The notes: generated from the letters alone by a model not told the origin. Shown: positions 19,501 to 26,737, counted from the first letter of the stretch. The stretch: 64,000 bases of DNA from an uncultured Butyrivibrio sp. (GCA_945928575.1 CAMENP010000005.1:62001-126000); one strand, 5' to 3'. Program-made: numbers and translations.

Positions 19501-19878
19501 ATATATATGTGAAGTGTCGCTTATATTATCGCTTTTGCTTGACGGAACATGATCGTATTTCCACCACGCAAAATCACTCGTTGAAGAAGATGCCGTACCG
19601 TCAACTTCCACGAAATCAACTCTGTCTTCACTTATACCGTGATTATTCTTAAGTGCTTCCTTTAATTCCTTTTCAAATTCAGAATAGTCAACCTTGGTAT
19701 TACCGACTGCAAGCGCTATCTCAGCTTTGGAATCGGAATCGATTTCAAGCGATACCTGCTGTGCCGTATCCGAGTCCGATGCCATTGCGCTTATGCTTCC
19801 GGCCGGAATAAGACTTACGGCCATCATTGCTGACAATGCCAGTGCTCCTATTCTGTTTAATCCCAGGTGCTTTCTCAT
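13564..19878 (-). CDS. Very large repetitive secreted surface protein
   Basis: About 2,104 aa from MRKHLGLNRIG, the ATG 11 nt after AAAGGAG; the ORF-track start overlaps that RBS. A signal peptide ends near SAMA-SD. An N-terminal domain (about 130-440, lectin-like in appearance) is followed by Ig/PKD-like stretches, then two InlB/Flg_new-type repeats (TGYTFAGW and YYFMGWYK cores, about 830 and 1090) around an MBG-like pair (YDGAYHG, YDGNAHG). From about 1130 to 1880 come five modules, each with an EWTDKDGNK-type start, a VPEGGxxTIEEGGSLDIP core and a run of NNGxxxNDG repeats, probably a beta-solenoid. The end is VKTGDNA, a hydrophobic helix and RKKRA: a wall-sorting-like tail without a canonical LPxTG. 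Likely adhesin or surface-layer component; the ligand is unknown. Confidence 0.88.
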   Translation of the reverse strand: MRKHLGLNRIGALALSAMMAVSLIPAGSISAMASDSDTAQQVSLEIDSDSKAEIALAVGNTKVDYSEFEKELKEALKNNHGISEDRVDFVEVDGTASSSTSDFAWWKYDHVPSSKSDNISDTSHIYYEKNAGSSNNEGDLKYTSSSSKYHAAGGNHIYSPSSNSMTFNGYGSYAYKDFYYLPNTQSTKKTIEFTLSEAPYDALDGVGFFVNTSMTGSYKNHTQVINGYLVFFQYSGAMGNTIKIFSLSNVNAYQFHHSVNTTDLSRITTAGSSTFGGNIKLIATSTAYASTQKNMYRKVKIEIMPTYIQLWLASGTSSSVYNATLGSSNMVTWNDSATGTAYKQYPLTAGYDNDITYRGGFGPLISYQSHGCSDITSLTLSNLKMDSEYVRSLTEVIRSTNWSDDKQSFLVNLNEDEISDFSSEYTTGEIINRLNDDDITYIGWCGSRNFDASKVFVDGVGNGSGLVNINSSSMITGSNTYSKQSRALQVEAIATLIANKLATVSQGSEHVFLTTDNFSFKSTGATLYDGNWSVGYSKTSYDDAHNNISTYQDLSTASFAIAGYYEIYYNGMTDTPKARIRIHEAPVAQFVAKAGDDGSITINNKSYDPEFCTDVSNASGSVADGIKETVIEYRNLSLSSPEWTTTAPSNIGTDTWMIRMTVTDADGASAVAVQQIKKSGSSSTTVAPYGTFELSSSQYIKGISDNVSITDKSYSPDGTTGFTVYYTIKNSSGSIVYSAGKGTSNSFAPASTHTIALSKFNEGTYTVTMHAISADGTKTSADVSRTFKVVQGYKVTYDANTGDSSVTGMPSEQYKIKGQDLVISKSAPSRTGYTFAGWSTQSTGTTVSYEPRATYKADQSVTLYAVWLKNMTWNVSGYTGTYDGAYHGLNVTVTDPSAGYTVKYGSSEGNLSTTVLTYKNAGTYNIYYSIYKNGYQTVSSMRTVTIGRADASITLSDKSVSYDGNAHGIDAADVKGISSSDKPSGSVTYKYYVDKNCTELTTNANSGAASEGAAPVNAGTYYVKAYTAQDVNYNAAESNTARLSILKYKVNFYNDGIGTETEPYTGIVAGNRINAPKAPTDEIYYFMGWYKEASLTTLWNFDSDVVTDDVTLYAKWQKKSTFETHWTDENGDDRYGSLDDAIDAANDKKSKNPDSRPSFDIQNDVLIDDDVILPEGTDINIVSPGKLDVAPGGHLTIPENTALDIKEGGSFKTEEGGTVDNNGSVDNNGNFENNGRIDNNGSGTIGGTSPINNNGEVNNDGVISAPVNNGSEGQLNADAEWSDADGNKYSGSLDKAIENVPQGGTIIIKNDPEIDSPVKLPDGTKLEVPEGGKLTIKEGGSLDIPGNSVFNNDGIVDNNGEFTNEGEFNNNSEFENNGSFNNGGNMNNAGDVDNEGGFNNTGTVNNEDEGRIYGESPIGNSGTIDNDGIVKSEINNSGDGKVEAEAEWTDKDGRKNSGSFTNAVKNVPPEGTITIKDDPHVDAPVTIPDNVTVEVPEGGHFTIEEGGSLDIPEGSEFKNDGTVDNKGTIKNDGTFDNDGNVNNNGQVDNDGTFDNSGDVKNDGGFDNTGDFNNKPDGKVEGKKPIDNEGTIDNDGSIKAPVENKEGGKLEAEAEWTDKDGNKTTGSLKEALKDVPAGGTITIKDDPHVDGPVSVPEGVTIEVPEGSHFTIEEGGSLDIPEGSGFKNDGTVDNKGTIKNDGTFDNSGDVKNDGNFNNTGDFNNKPEGKVEGKKPIDNEGTIDNDGSIKAPVENKEGGKLEAEAEWIDKDGNKCTGSFEEAVKNVPAGGTITIREDVTINHPVKVPDNVTIEIPKGTKVTIEKGGSLEIPKDSAIKGDGDIDNKGSIKSDGVIAIGGKVDGKDGITGGGTVDEAVIKIPISKDNDRPVDKSFIGKLGDGTVTFIIESLDKNNSADGDIIAGVKLESAYKAIKSVVGEEGIKRIEAGEDMFLRLVLVRVADKVTESDKVLMEQFTGNFADKDGICKIGEFIDLSFQIKNGNSPWQKIKVLGDELEITIKIPDNLLGKEKYYILRSHDGVCDMLEDLDTDSSTITFRTDRFSTYAIVYVDNDVKTGDNATAPFMLYAMLMAFAGLGVTITLASRKKRA
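14591..15545 (-). repeat. Long tandem repeats inside the surface-protein gene
   Basis: The segment starting TCGGCTTCTGC recurs at 14591 and 15038 (447 bp = 149 codons) with only scattered base differences over more than 300 bp. A diverged third copy starts near 15539 (501 bp further). Near-identity at the DNA level suggests recent duplication or gene conversion. Confidence 0.8.
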
Positions 19879-19927
19879 ATTTATCATTGCTCCTTTGAAC
19901 ATAGTTAATCTATATTATTGATATTCG

Positions 19928-19933
19928 ATTATA
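19928..19933 (-). promoter_or_regulatory. Possible extended -10 of the surface-protein gene
   Basis: TGATATAAT on the minus strand, about 50 bp before the chosen ATG, next to a TCACAC/GTGTGA inverted repeat (about 19936-19960). No clear -35. Weak prediction. Confidence 0.35.
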
Positions 19934-19963
19934 TCATCACACCTGGGACAAAAGTGTGACAAA

Positions 19964-20422
19964 TCACCACCATCCAAAACATTTTCCCAGCCAATATATA
20001 AATCCGAGCGCGGAACTTGACAGAATGCCGTACAGAATAACCGGTCCCGCTATCGTAAATATCTTGGCTCCGACGCCGAACACCTGTCCCTCTTTCTTAA
20101 ATTCGATTGCAGCCGCCGCAACAGAATTGGCAAATCCCGTAATCGGAACCAGAAGTCCCGCGCCGGCAAATTTGGTAATCTTAGGATAAAGCCCCGTTGC
20201 CGTAAGGAGAACGGAGATCAATATAAGGATCAGCGAACACCATGTTGATGCGCTCGTCTTGTCAAGATGGCAGTAGAATATCGCAACATTGTAAATAATC
20301 TGTCCAAGAATGCATACGCATCCTCCTGCCACAAATGCCTTTATCATCTGCATAACCACACTGTGGGTAGGTGTTACTTTTTCAACATACCTGTTATATT
20401 GTTTTTTGTCATTTTCATCCAT
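19964..20422 (-). CDS. spoVAC: Stage V sporulation protein AC
   Basis: 152 aa from MDENDKKQYNRYVEKVTP, preceded by GGGAGG; the ORF-track start 16 codons upstream has no RBS. Four hydrophobic segments; the family signatures TPTHSV, KFAGAGLLVPITGFANSVA and GPVILYGI match SpoVAC, the mechanosensitive-channel-like subunit of the spore DPA channel. In Bacillus it lies between spoVAB and spoVAD. Here it stands alone between spo0A and the surface-protein gene, 68 bp after spo0A. Confidence 0.93.
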   Translation of the reverse strand: MDENDKKQYNRYVEKVTPTHSVVMQMIKAFVAGGCVCILGQIIYNVAIFYCHLDKTSASTWCSLILILISVLLTATGLYPKITKFAGAGLLVPITGFANSVAAAAIEFKKEGQVFGVGAKIFTIAGPVILYGILSSSALGFIYWLGKCFGWW

Positions 20423-20441
20423 TAAAAAAGCCCTCCCGCTT

Positions 20442-20464
20442 ATAATATCTGTCAGAGATATTAT
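20442..20464. repeat. Inverted repeat between spo0A and spoVAC
   Basis: ATAATATCT / AGATATTAT with a 5-nt loop, directly upstream of the spoVAC RBS. No T-tract, so not a convincing terminator; it could be an mRNA hairpin or a protein site. Role unknown. Confidence 0.35.
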
Positions 20465-20489
20465 TTGCAAAGAGAGCTATAATATGCGG

Positions 20490-21257
20490 TTATTTAAGCG
20501 ATTTAAGCCTGATGTGTTCCGCACATCCGAGAATGAACTCACTGTTAGTAGGCTTATCCTTCTTATTCGGCAGAAAAGGAACAACTATATTATCATTACG
20601 TTCCCACGTCGCTGCTATTATATATCTTATGTTACGCTCCACATTGGTAGATGACGTACCGTATTCTTCGGCAACTGCCGGATATACGGTCTTCGTAATC
20701 GACAAGTCGCTGTCAGGTTCACCGACAGCCATCTCAATTGCGTCGCGCAGATATTTGTATCCGACCATCTTGATCGGCATACCGATCGATCTTAAAAGTT
20801 CAGATATCTCAAGATCCAGGCTTCTGGCTGTATCTTCCTGGCCTGCAGCAGCATTCTCCTGTCCGGCGCCCGATTTGATATGTCTTATTCTCTTAATAAG
20901 TGCCTCACCGTCAAACGGTTTCATCATAAAATAAGTCGCACCGTTATTAAGCGCTTCACTCACTATGTCCTCACGGCCCGCTGCGGACAAAACAATGTAT
21001 TCCGGATGGTAATCTTCCATATCCGCACTGTTCTTAATCCGCATCATAACGCCCATACCGTCAAGCTTAGGCATTACAAGATCAAGCAGAACCACATCCG
21101 GCCGTTCCGCTTTGATCAGTTCGACCGCGCTTTCTCCGTCGGATGCTTCTCCGACGATCGTTAAGTCTTCCTCATCAGCCAATGTATCATGTATCATCTC
21201 TCTTATGATATCATTGTCATCAACAATAGCTACTTTAATTAAATCTGCCAAACCCAT
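20490..21257 (-). CDS. spo0A: Sporulation master response regulator Spo0A
   Basis: 255 aa from MGLADLIKVAIVDDND. The receiver domain has the acidic pair DD, the phospho-acceptor Asp in LLDLVMPKLDG, and the Lys in MKPFDGE. A variable linker (Gly/Ala/Gln rich) leads to the Spo0A-specific C-terminal DNA-binding domain: VYPAVAEEYGTSSTNVERNIRYII (recognition helix region) and NSEFI. It controls entry into sporulation by binding 0A boxes. The start is uncertain: AAAGGAG lies only 2 nt before this ATG but 8 nt before an in-frame TTG two codons later, giving 253 aa. It is the third gene after a hybrid kinase and an Hpt gene; 27 bp separate it from hpt. Confidence 0.95.
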   Translation of the reverse strand: MGLADLIKVAIVDDNDIIREMIHDTLADEEDLTIVGEASDGESAVELIKAERPDVVLLDLVMPKLDGMGVMMRIKNSADMEDYHPEYIVLSAAGREDIVSEALNNGATYFMMKPFDGEALIKRIRHIKSGAGQENAAAGQEDTARSLDLEISELLRSIGMPIKMVGYKYLRDAIEMAVGEPDSDLSITKTVYPAVAEEYGTSSTNVERNIRYIIAATWERNDNIVVPFLPNKKDKPTNSEFILGCAEHIRLKSLK

Positions 21258-21283
21258 AGCTCCTTTCATCCTTACGTATTATG

Positions 21284-21649
21284 TCATTCCTCAGGGCAGA
21301 GGTAATTCTTTATTACGTTCATAATCGTGCGGTAATTGTCACCGACTTCTTCCACCGTCTGCTTAACTCCGGTCATGTCGCCGGCTCTTAACTTCTCACA
21401 TGCATCATAAATATTCGGAAACATTCTGCGGAATCCGAGATTCCCAACAACACCTTTAAGTGAATGGCAGTGTTCAAATGCTTCCGCACAATCGCCTTTA
21501 TCGAGCGCTTCGATCAACATCTCATAGTTATTATCCGCATAAAAAAGTCTGAGGTACTTGGCATATCTGTCTTCCTTACCGCAGAAACGGGCTATAGCAC
21601 TGTCAACATCAACATCGGCGTTCTTCAATTCATCCTTCCAGTTTGTCAT
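21284..21649 (-). CDS. Hpt-domain phosphotransfer protein
   Basis: 121 aa, single domain and all-helical. The phospho-accepting His62 is in CHSLKGVVGNLGF, the canonical HxLKG Hpt motif. It would carry phosphate from a receiver domain to a second receiver. It lies between the hybrid kinase (86 bp upstream) and spo0A (27 bp downstream), all on one strand. It is not homologous to Spo0B by sequence. AAGGTGG RBS. The 86-bp gap upstream could hold an internal promoter, but I cannot define one. Confidence 0.9.
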   Translation of the reverse strand: MTNWKDELKNADVDVDSAIARFCGKEDRYAKYLRLFYADNNYEMLIEALDKGDCAEAFEHCHSLKGVVGNLGFRRMFPNIYDACEKLRAGDMTGVKQTVEEVGDNYRTIMNVIKNYLCPEE

Positions 21650-21735
21650 ATATCCACCTTACGTTTCTAAATCTTTGTACGCATATAAGTATATAACAAA
21701 TTATAAGGACTTAACAACATTTCTCTATCGCTAAT

Positions 21736-24700
21736 CTACGACAAAAACTTATATAATATTGAATACAATGTATCTGCACTCATCGGCTTGGTTATATGGT
21801 CATTCATGCCGCTTTCATGCGTCGCTTCTATGTCTTCTTTAAAGGCATTGGCGGTCATTGCAACTATCGGTACGTTGAGTGCGTAATCGGTTTTAAGGTT
21901 TCTTATTGCCTTTGTCGCATCATAACCGTTCATAACAGGCATCCTGACATCCATAAGTATGAGATCGTACCTGGCCCCACCGGCTATCAGCTCATACGCC
22001 TCCCGGCCGTTGGATGCCGTATCGCATTGTGCATTTACATCCTCAAGATAGTCAACCGCTATATCGGCATTAATATCATTGTCATCAACAACAAGGATTT
22101 TACGTCCGGTAAAATCATACTGCACGACATCATCGCCGACGCTCTCGCCTGAACCCGATTTAAGAATCTTCTGCTCGATTTTCTTGATATCCGACAAAAA
22201 TACCGGTTCCATAACATAAGCTTTCATCCCGGCCTTGTATGAATTCTCATCGAAATATGATTCATCATAAGTTCCCGCCACAACTACCGGACGGCTGTCG
22301 TTGCACATGGATGCGCTTTTGATCCTGGAAATTATATCGTCATTTAAGTTATTGAAATGTATGATGTCAAAGTGTTCTTTTGCCTTATTGACATCAACAT
22401 CCAACGCCTTGTCTATATACTTGAAAGGGATTGATATCGTAAATTTGCTTCCAACGCCTTCCTTGCTGTCGATATCGATTCTGCCGCCGAGCATCTGAAC
22501 ATATTTGCCCGTAATGGACATTCCCAGACCCGTGCCTTCCGTCACAACTGTCATCTTGTTATGTTCACGTTCAAACGGCTGGAAAATCCTGTTGCAGAAT
22601 TCCTTGCTCATGCCGCACCCGTTATCTTCCACTTTAAAAATATATTCTGCAGTTCCGGCGGATATTTCCTGCTGTTCTATGGTGAGGCTTACCTTTCCGC
22701 CGTCCCTGGTGTATTTAATGGCATTCCCTATTACATTGGTAAGTATCTGGTCAAGTTTAAGTCTGTCGCCAACAAGTTCTTCATGCGTCACACCGATTGC
22801 TTTTGCCGAGAATTCCAGTTTCTTATCTCCTGCCTGCTGCTGCAATATTGCTATGATTCCGTGCACAAGCTGCGGAAGAGAAAAATTTTCTTCATTAACC
22901 GTTATTTTGCCACTTTCGATATATGACATATCAAGAACATCATTTATAAGGCTGAGAAGATATTTGGCCGCTGTATCTATTCTGGTAAGGCAGGCCCTTA
23001 CTCTTCCCGTGTCCCCGATGTGATTCAATGCAATATCTGTCATTCCCATGACAGCATTCATAGGCGTTCTCAGGTCATGGGAGATATTTGAAAGGAATTC
23101 TGACTTGGCCCTGCTGGCATTCTTTGCCTCGGCAAGTGCGTCTTTCAGTTCTTTTTTATGTTTGAGTTCAGCCGCCCTTTCATCATGGATATCCTTATAT
23201 GCCATTATAATCTGTTTAACATATCCGCCTTTAAAATGTATAGCCTGCACATCAACCCTTACCCACCTGTAACCGTTATCGAATCTGCGCATAAACTCAC
23301 AATGCATTGACTGTCCTTCTTCGCGCAGTGAACGCCTGATATTGTCTATGTCGACAAAACGCATAACACGCTCTTTGTCTTCATCAAGTACATACCCGCT
23401 TACATATTTGCGCATGACCGATTCATAACAATTATCCGTTACAAGAAGTTCATGGACTGCGCCATCCTCTCTCGCCGGTGAGATCGTGCCTTCGACAAGG
23501 TCACAATAATATATTCCGAAATAAGCATCTCCCAGTGCAAAAAGAATATTTCTCAACATTGCCGTCTGGTCATCCAACAGACTGATTCTCGCACGGTTGG
23601 CTGCACGCTCATCAATATTTCGTACCAGGAGGAGCTTACGTCCGCCCTCCGGCAGGTTAATATATGTCGAAAATCCATTCAGATAATGGACCATTCCGCG
23701 TCCGTCTTCAGCCCTGTATTCACGTTCGACAAAGCCTTTACGTCCCGGTACAGCCTCATCAAGAAGGGACTCAAAAATATAATAATCCTCTTCATAAACA
23801 AGTTTCTTCATCATATCAATAAAGTCACTGAAGCGACCTGTTCCGCACGGAAGCAGAGTATGATCATCACTGTACAGGCAATTATAATAGTCATTTTCTT
23901 CATCAATTATCATATTGAGAATGTAAATCTTGGATACGGCGGTTGAATTGATAATGGAGGCCGTATCCCGTTCAATCTGTTCATTGCACTCTTTAATAGC
24001 ATATATCACATAAGGTCTTTCGTCCGAATAATTCTTATCCGGCGTAACCACGAGCTTAAGCCACCTTCCGCCACGCTCCCTGTAATATGCTTCCATCGGT
24101 TCGCGGCTTGCCTTCAGGTGTTCCCTTATATTGGCGATGGTAGGTTCTTTTTCCCCCGCTTTGACATATCTAAGTTCAACACCGTTTCTGATATAATTTT
24201 TCTCAAGTTCCTCAAAGTCCGCAAAATCATCCACAAACTGCGTTCTGTCAAAGTTCATAAGTATTACTTCATATGAACATGTAACGATATTAACTCTGTA
24301 GATAACCTGATAAGACTCCGCAAGCGATGTAATGATATCATTGCTTCTGCCGAGTTTCTGTTCTTCCTCAAGTTCATGTTCATATTTAACTATTCCCAGT
24401 AAAAAAGTGCGTTCTTTGACAGCCGGATTCCTTACCTCAACAACTCTTGCCGACATATATCTGTCATCAACCGTCTTATATGATATTTCGGCTGTAGAGT
24501 TATTGTCCATAGTCCGCTTAAGTCCCGAAAGTGACATATACTTTCTGACCCTGATCCTGTCAACATCGCATACGAAAGTATCACAATATGCTTTAAGCCC
24601 ATCTTCATACCCCTTATCCGATTCAGCCATTGAATCATATCGGGCCGGCATATACATAACGGAAAACGTATCGCTTTCAGCGCCGATCACAAACAATGCA

Positions 24701-24810
24701 TTATATCTGCCGCACAGTGCTTCTATGATAGCATTCTTTTGTTCATCGCCCATATCATATATACGTTTTCTGTTAACTTTCCTGTCTTCGGTATCAAATA
24801 TTCTGTCCAC
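21736..24810 (-). CDS. Cytoplasmic hybrid sensor histidine kinase with PAS-like sensors and two receiver domains
   Basis: 1,024 aa, GTG start 11 nt after AGGAGG. No membrane segments. The N-terminal about 550 residues look like three to four PAS-type modules (for example RWVRVDVQAIHFKGGYVKQI at the end of the last). HisKA follows with the H-box SNISHDLRTPMNA (His about 577). The HATPase has the N-box NVIGNAIKYT, EDNGCGMS and GTGLGMSIT. A degenerate receiver (about 820-895) lacks a clear phospho-Asp; a second, complete receiver (about 905-1020) has VVDDND, the Asp in LILMDVRMPVMNG (about 953) and Lys-Pro near its end. It is encoded upstream of hpt and spo0A, so the natural chain is His-Asp-His-Asp to Spo0A. 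The input signal is unknown but intracellular. Confidence 0.92.
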   Translation of the reverse strand: MDRIFDTEDRKVNRKRIYDMGDEQKNAIIEALCGRYNALFVIGAESDTFSVMYMPARYDSMAESDKGYEDGLKAYCDTFVCDVDRIRVRKYMSLSGLKRTMDNNSTAEISYKTVDDRYMSARVVEVRNPAVKERTFLLGIVKYEHELEEEQKLGRSNDIITSLAESYQVIYRVNIVTCSYEVILMNFDRTQFVDDFADFEELEKNYIRNGVELRYVKAGEKEPTIANIREHLKASREPMEAYYRERGGRWLKLVVTPDKNYSDERPYVIYAIKECNEQIERDTASIINSTAVSKIYILNMIIDEENDYYNCLYSDDHTLLPCGTGRFSDFIDMMKKLVYEEDYYIFESLLDEAVPGRKGFVEREYRAEDGRGMVHYLNGFSTYINLPEGGRKLLLVRNIDERAANRARISLLDDQTAMLRNILFALGDAYFGIYYCDLVEGTISPAREDGAVHELLVTDNCYESVMRKYVSGYVLDEDKERVMRFVDIDNIRRSLREEGQSMHCEFMRRFDNGYRWVRVDVQAIHFKGGYVKQIIMAYKDIHDERAAELKHKKELKDALAEAKNASRAKSEFLSNISHDLRTPMNAVMGMTDIALNHIGDTGRVRACLTRIDTAAKYLLSLINDVLDMSYIESGKITVNEENFSLPQLVHGIIAILQQQAGDKKLEFSAKAIGVTHEELVGDRLKLDQILTNVIGNAIKYTRDGGKVSLTIEQQEISAGTAEYIFKVEDNGCGMSKEFCNRIFQPFEREHNKMTVVTEGTGLGMSITGKYVQMLGGRIDIDSKEGVGSKFTISIPFKYIDKALDVDVNKAKEHFDIIHFNNLNDDIISRIKSASMCNDSRPVVVAGTYDESYFDENSYKAGMKAYVMEPVFLSDIKKIEQKILKSGSGESVGDDVVQYDFTGRKILVVDDNDINADIAVDYLEDVNAQCDTASNGREAYELIAGGARYDLILMDVRMPVMNGYDATKAIRNLKTDYALNVPIVAMTANAFKEDIEATHESGMNDHITKPMSADTLYSILYKFLS

Positions 24811-24850
24811 TTTTAACAGAACCTCCTCGTTCGCACCCTGTATACGGATA

Positions 24851-24903
24851 ATTATATCCTATTAATTCAGTATAATCAATCACTTTTATCTTATTTTGTC
24901 GAA
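24851..24903 (-). promoter_or_regulatory. Promoter of the kinase-hpt-spo0A unit with an upstream 0A-box match
   Basis: Minus strand: TTGATT (24874-24879), 17-bp spacer, TATAAT (24851-24856), about 40 bp before the GTG. Upstream, TTTGTCGAA (24895-24903, plus strand) matches the Spo0A box consensus TTTGTCRAA exactly. About one such exact match is expected by chance in 64 kb on both strands, and another lies inside the kinase coding region (23725-23733), so the box is suggestive only. Confidence 0.5.
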
Positions 24904-24913
24904 AAAGCGCATA

Positions 24914-25330
24914 TCATTTACAAAAGCAGAAATAAAAGAAACTGCCCAAGCTTTTACCGACAGCAAGTACTATCACCAATATGCATAATCCGGTCGTAAG
25001 TCTGGCCCTTCTGATAAATATCGGGACACCTTTGACCGTCTCCGCAAGCGACATAAGAAAGCAGCCCGTAAATATTCCGGCAAACAAGCCGAATACAGCC
25101 AGCACACCGCCCCATATCCCGAGCTGAGGTCCGAATACGAACAATATGTTGCCAAGAATAGCCCCCGTCATAATAAGGCTTTCGTATAATCTTATCCGGT
25201 CCGCGGTATTGGTATATTGCGCAAACCTTGTCACAACGCCTACAGAAGTAACCACAGCAAAATATCCGCCGGCGGTTACCGCACCGGCGCCAAGGCCGAA
25301 TATTGCAATTATTAAAATGTCATTTAACAT
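24914..25330 (-). CDS. spoVAB: Stage V sporulation protein AB
   Basis: 138 aa from MLNDILIIAIFGLGAG, whose ATG overlaps the spoVAA end by 11 bp; GGGAGG lies 12 nt upstream. Four to five hydrophobic segments with AGAVTAGGYFAVVTSVGV and GCFLMSLAETVKGVPIFIRR, as in SpoVAB. It is needed for dipicolinic acid uptake in the Bacillus spoVA operon, with an undefined biochemical role. The next gene downstream is the hybrid kinase instead of spoVAC. Confidence 0.88.
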   Translation of the reverse strand: MLNDILIIAIFGLGAGAVTAGGYFAVVTSVGVVTRFAQYTNTADRIRLYESLIMTGAILGNILFVFGPQLGIWGGVLAVFGLFAGIFTGCFLMSLAETVKGVPIFIRRARLTTGLCILVIVLAVGKSLGSFFYFCFCK

Positions 25331-25943
25331 CCTGTTCTTTTGCCTCCCTGGCGCTTTCATCAATAATCGCCGTATTCACGTCATCTTCGTACAAGCGCAT
25401 CTCAACTTCAAGAGGCGTCGGATCTTTCTCATATCTTCTTCGTCCTATATGATTGTAGAAAATAATTATACCGGCTCCGAGTCCTATACAATATGACGCC
25501 TGCAGGATCCACAACCATTTTGTATCTCCTGTAACAAATGTGCACACGGATTCCATGACCGAATTTACATCCACGTCATTTCCATATGCGATTATCGCAA
25601 AAGCCCCGCCGCAAAACACGATAAGTCCTATAAATACAATTTTAATATACTCAAAAAATCGGTTGCGGTTTTGTGGTTTTTTATATGATATAACAAAATC
25701 CGGTTCCCCGACACTGTTTATTTCCACGCCCGCGACTTCTTTCTTAATAAGCTCAATTATCTTCATTATCGAGAATACATACCGCCTGCTTTTGACATCC
25801 GGTGCATTTATAAGTGTGATTGCTTTTACTCTTGCCGTTATGTGTGCATCTTCACACCACACCGAGGCACAGTCTCCTATGGATATGCGTCTTGTATCTA
25901 CCTGCGAATTTTTCGGAAAGCTTATATAAACCGTCTCATTCAT
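25320..25943 (-). CDS. spoVAA: Stage V sporulation protein AA
   Basis: 207 aa, essentially the Bacillus length (206). A soluble N-terminal domain (VYISFPKNSQV...), two hydrophobic helices (about 103-120 and 145-162), and the conserved C-terminal segment DPTPLEVEMRLYEDDVN typical of SpoVAA. It lies 54 bp after sigF, as in Bacillus, where sigmaG drives spoVA. I could not identify a convincing sigmaG promoter in the gap. Confidence 0.92.
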   Translation of the reverse strand: MNETVYISFPKNSQVDTRRISIGDCASVWCEDAHITARVKAITLINAPDVKSRRYVFSIMKIIELIKKEVAGVEINSVGEPDFVISYKKPQNRNRFFEYIKIVFIGLIVFCGGAFAIIAYGNDVDVNSVMESVCTFVTGDTKWLWILQASYCIGLGAGIIIFYNHIGRRRYEKDPTPLEVEMRLYEDDVNTAIIDESAREAKEQDVK

Positions 25944-25997
25944 ATATTACCTCGCATAATTTTGTTATTATATTTTCTGCAAAGGTCTTTCTTTTAT

Positions 25998-26723
25998 TCA
26001 CAAATCGATATTTTTCCGCATGCGCATAAGAATTTTCTTTTCAAGGCGCGATACCTGCACCTGTGAAATTCCGAGTTTATCCGCCACCTGAGTCTGGGTG
26101 CAATCATCATAATATCTCATTCTGATAAGACACTTCTCCGTCTCATCAAGGGAATCTATCATCTGTTCAAGCATCATATGGTTTAACAGTTTCTCACTTG
26201 CCGGGGCCTCAGATACCGCAGCAAGTTTATCCACTATATATACCTGTGCGCCATCACTTTGATATGCGGTCTTATATATTGATTCCACCTCTTTGCCCGC
26301 AGTAGTCGCAACCGCTATATCTTCGATTGGAATTCCGGTAAATTCGGAAATTTCCCCGGCCGTGGGCTCACGCCCGTTTGTCTTGGCAAGCTGTTCCGAG
26401 GCTTTTCTTATTTTCCAGCCGTTTTCCTTGATCGAGCGGGATACCTTAATCATTCCGTCATCACGGATGAAACGTTTAATCTCCCCGCTTATCATCGGCA
26501 CGGCATACGTACTGAACATAACCGGCTGTTCAAGATCGAACTTGTCAATCGCTTTGATAAGTCCTATTGTACCTATCTGCGTAATGTCCTCCATGTCGTA
26601 TCCGCGGCCTGCAAAGCGTTTGGCAATGCTGTAGACAAGTCCCATATTTTCCATCACAAGCACATCCCTGGCTTCTTTGTTGCCCTGATGTGCGAGTTCT
26701 ATAAGCTCTTTGGTATGATTCAT
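25998..26723 (-). CDS. sigF: Forespore RNA polymerase sigma factor F
   Basis: 241 aa from MNHTKELIELAH, with GGAGG 7 nt before this ATG; the GTG two codons earlier overlaps the RBS spacing. Sigma-70 regions: 2 (GYDMEDITQIGTIGLIKAIDKFD), 3 (REPTAGEISEFTGI) and 4 (TQTQVADKLGISQVQVSRLEK). Third gene of the spoIIAA-spoIIAB-sigF operon and the target of the anti-sigma factor SpoIIAB. It is distinguished from sigG by context and by the absence of a second sporulation sigma alongside. Confidence 0.95.
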   Translation of the reverse strand: MNHTKELIELAHQGNKEARDVLVMENMGLVYSIAKRFAGRGYDMEDITQIGTIGLIKAIDKFDLEQPVMFSTYAVPMISGEIKRFIRDDGMIKVSRSIKENGWKIRKASEQLAKTNGREPTAGEISEFTGIPIEDIAVATTAGKEVESIYKTAYQSDGAQVYIVDKLAAVSEAPASEKLLNHMMLEQMIDSLDETEKCLIRMRYYDDCTQTQVADKLGISQVQVSRLEKKILMRMRKNIDL

Positions 26724-26737
26724 AATCACACCTCCGC

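Noticed and set aside
9143-20422. SpoVA split as an artefact of paralogues
   Set aside because: Each of AA, AB, AC, AD and AE occurs exactly once in the window in the ancestral order, so paralogy within the window does not explain it; copies elsewhere cannot be checked here.
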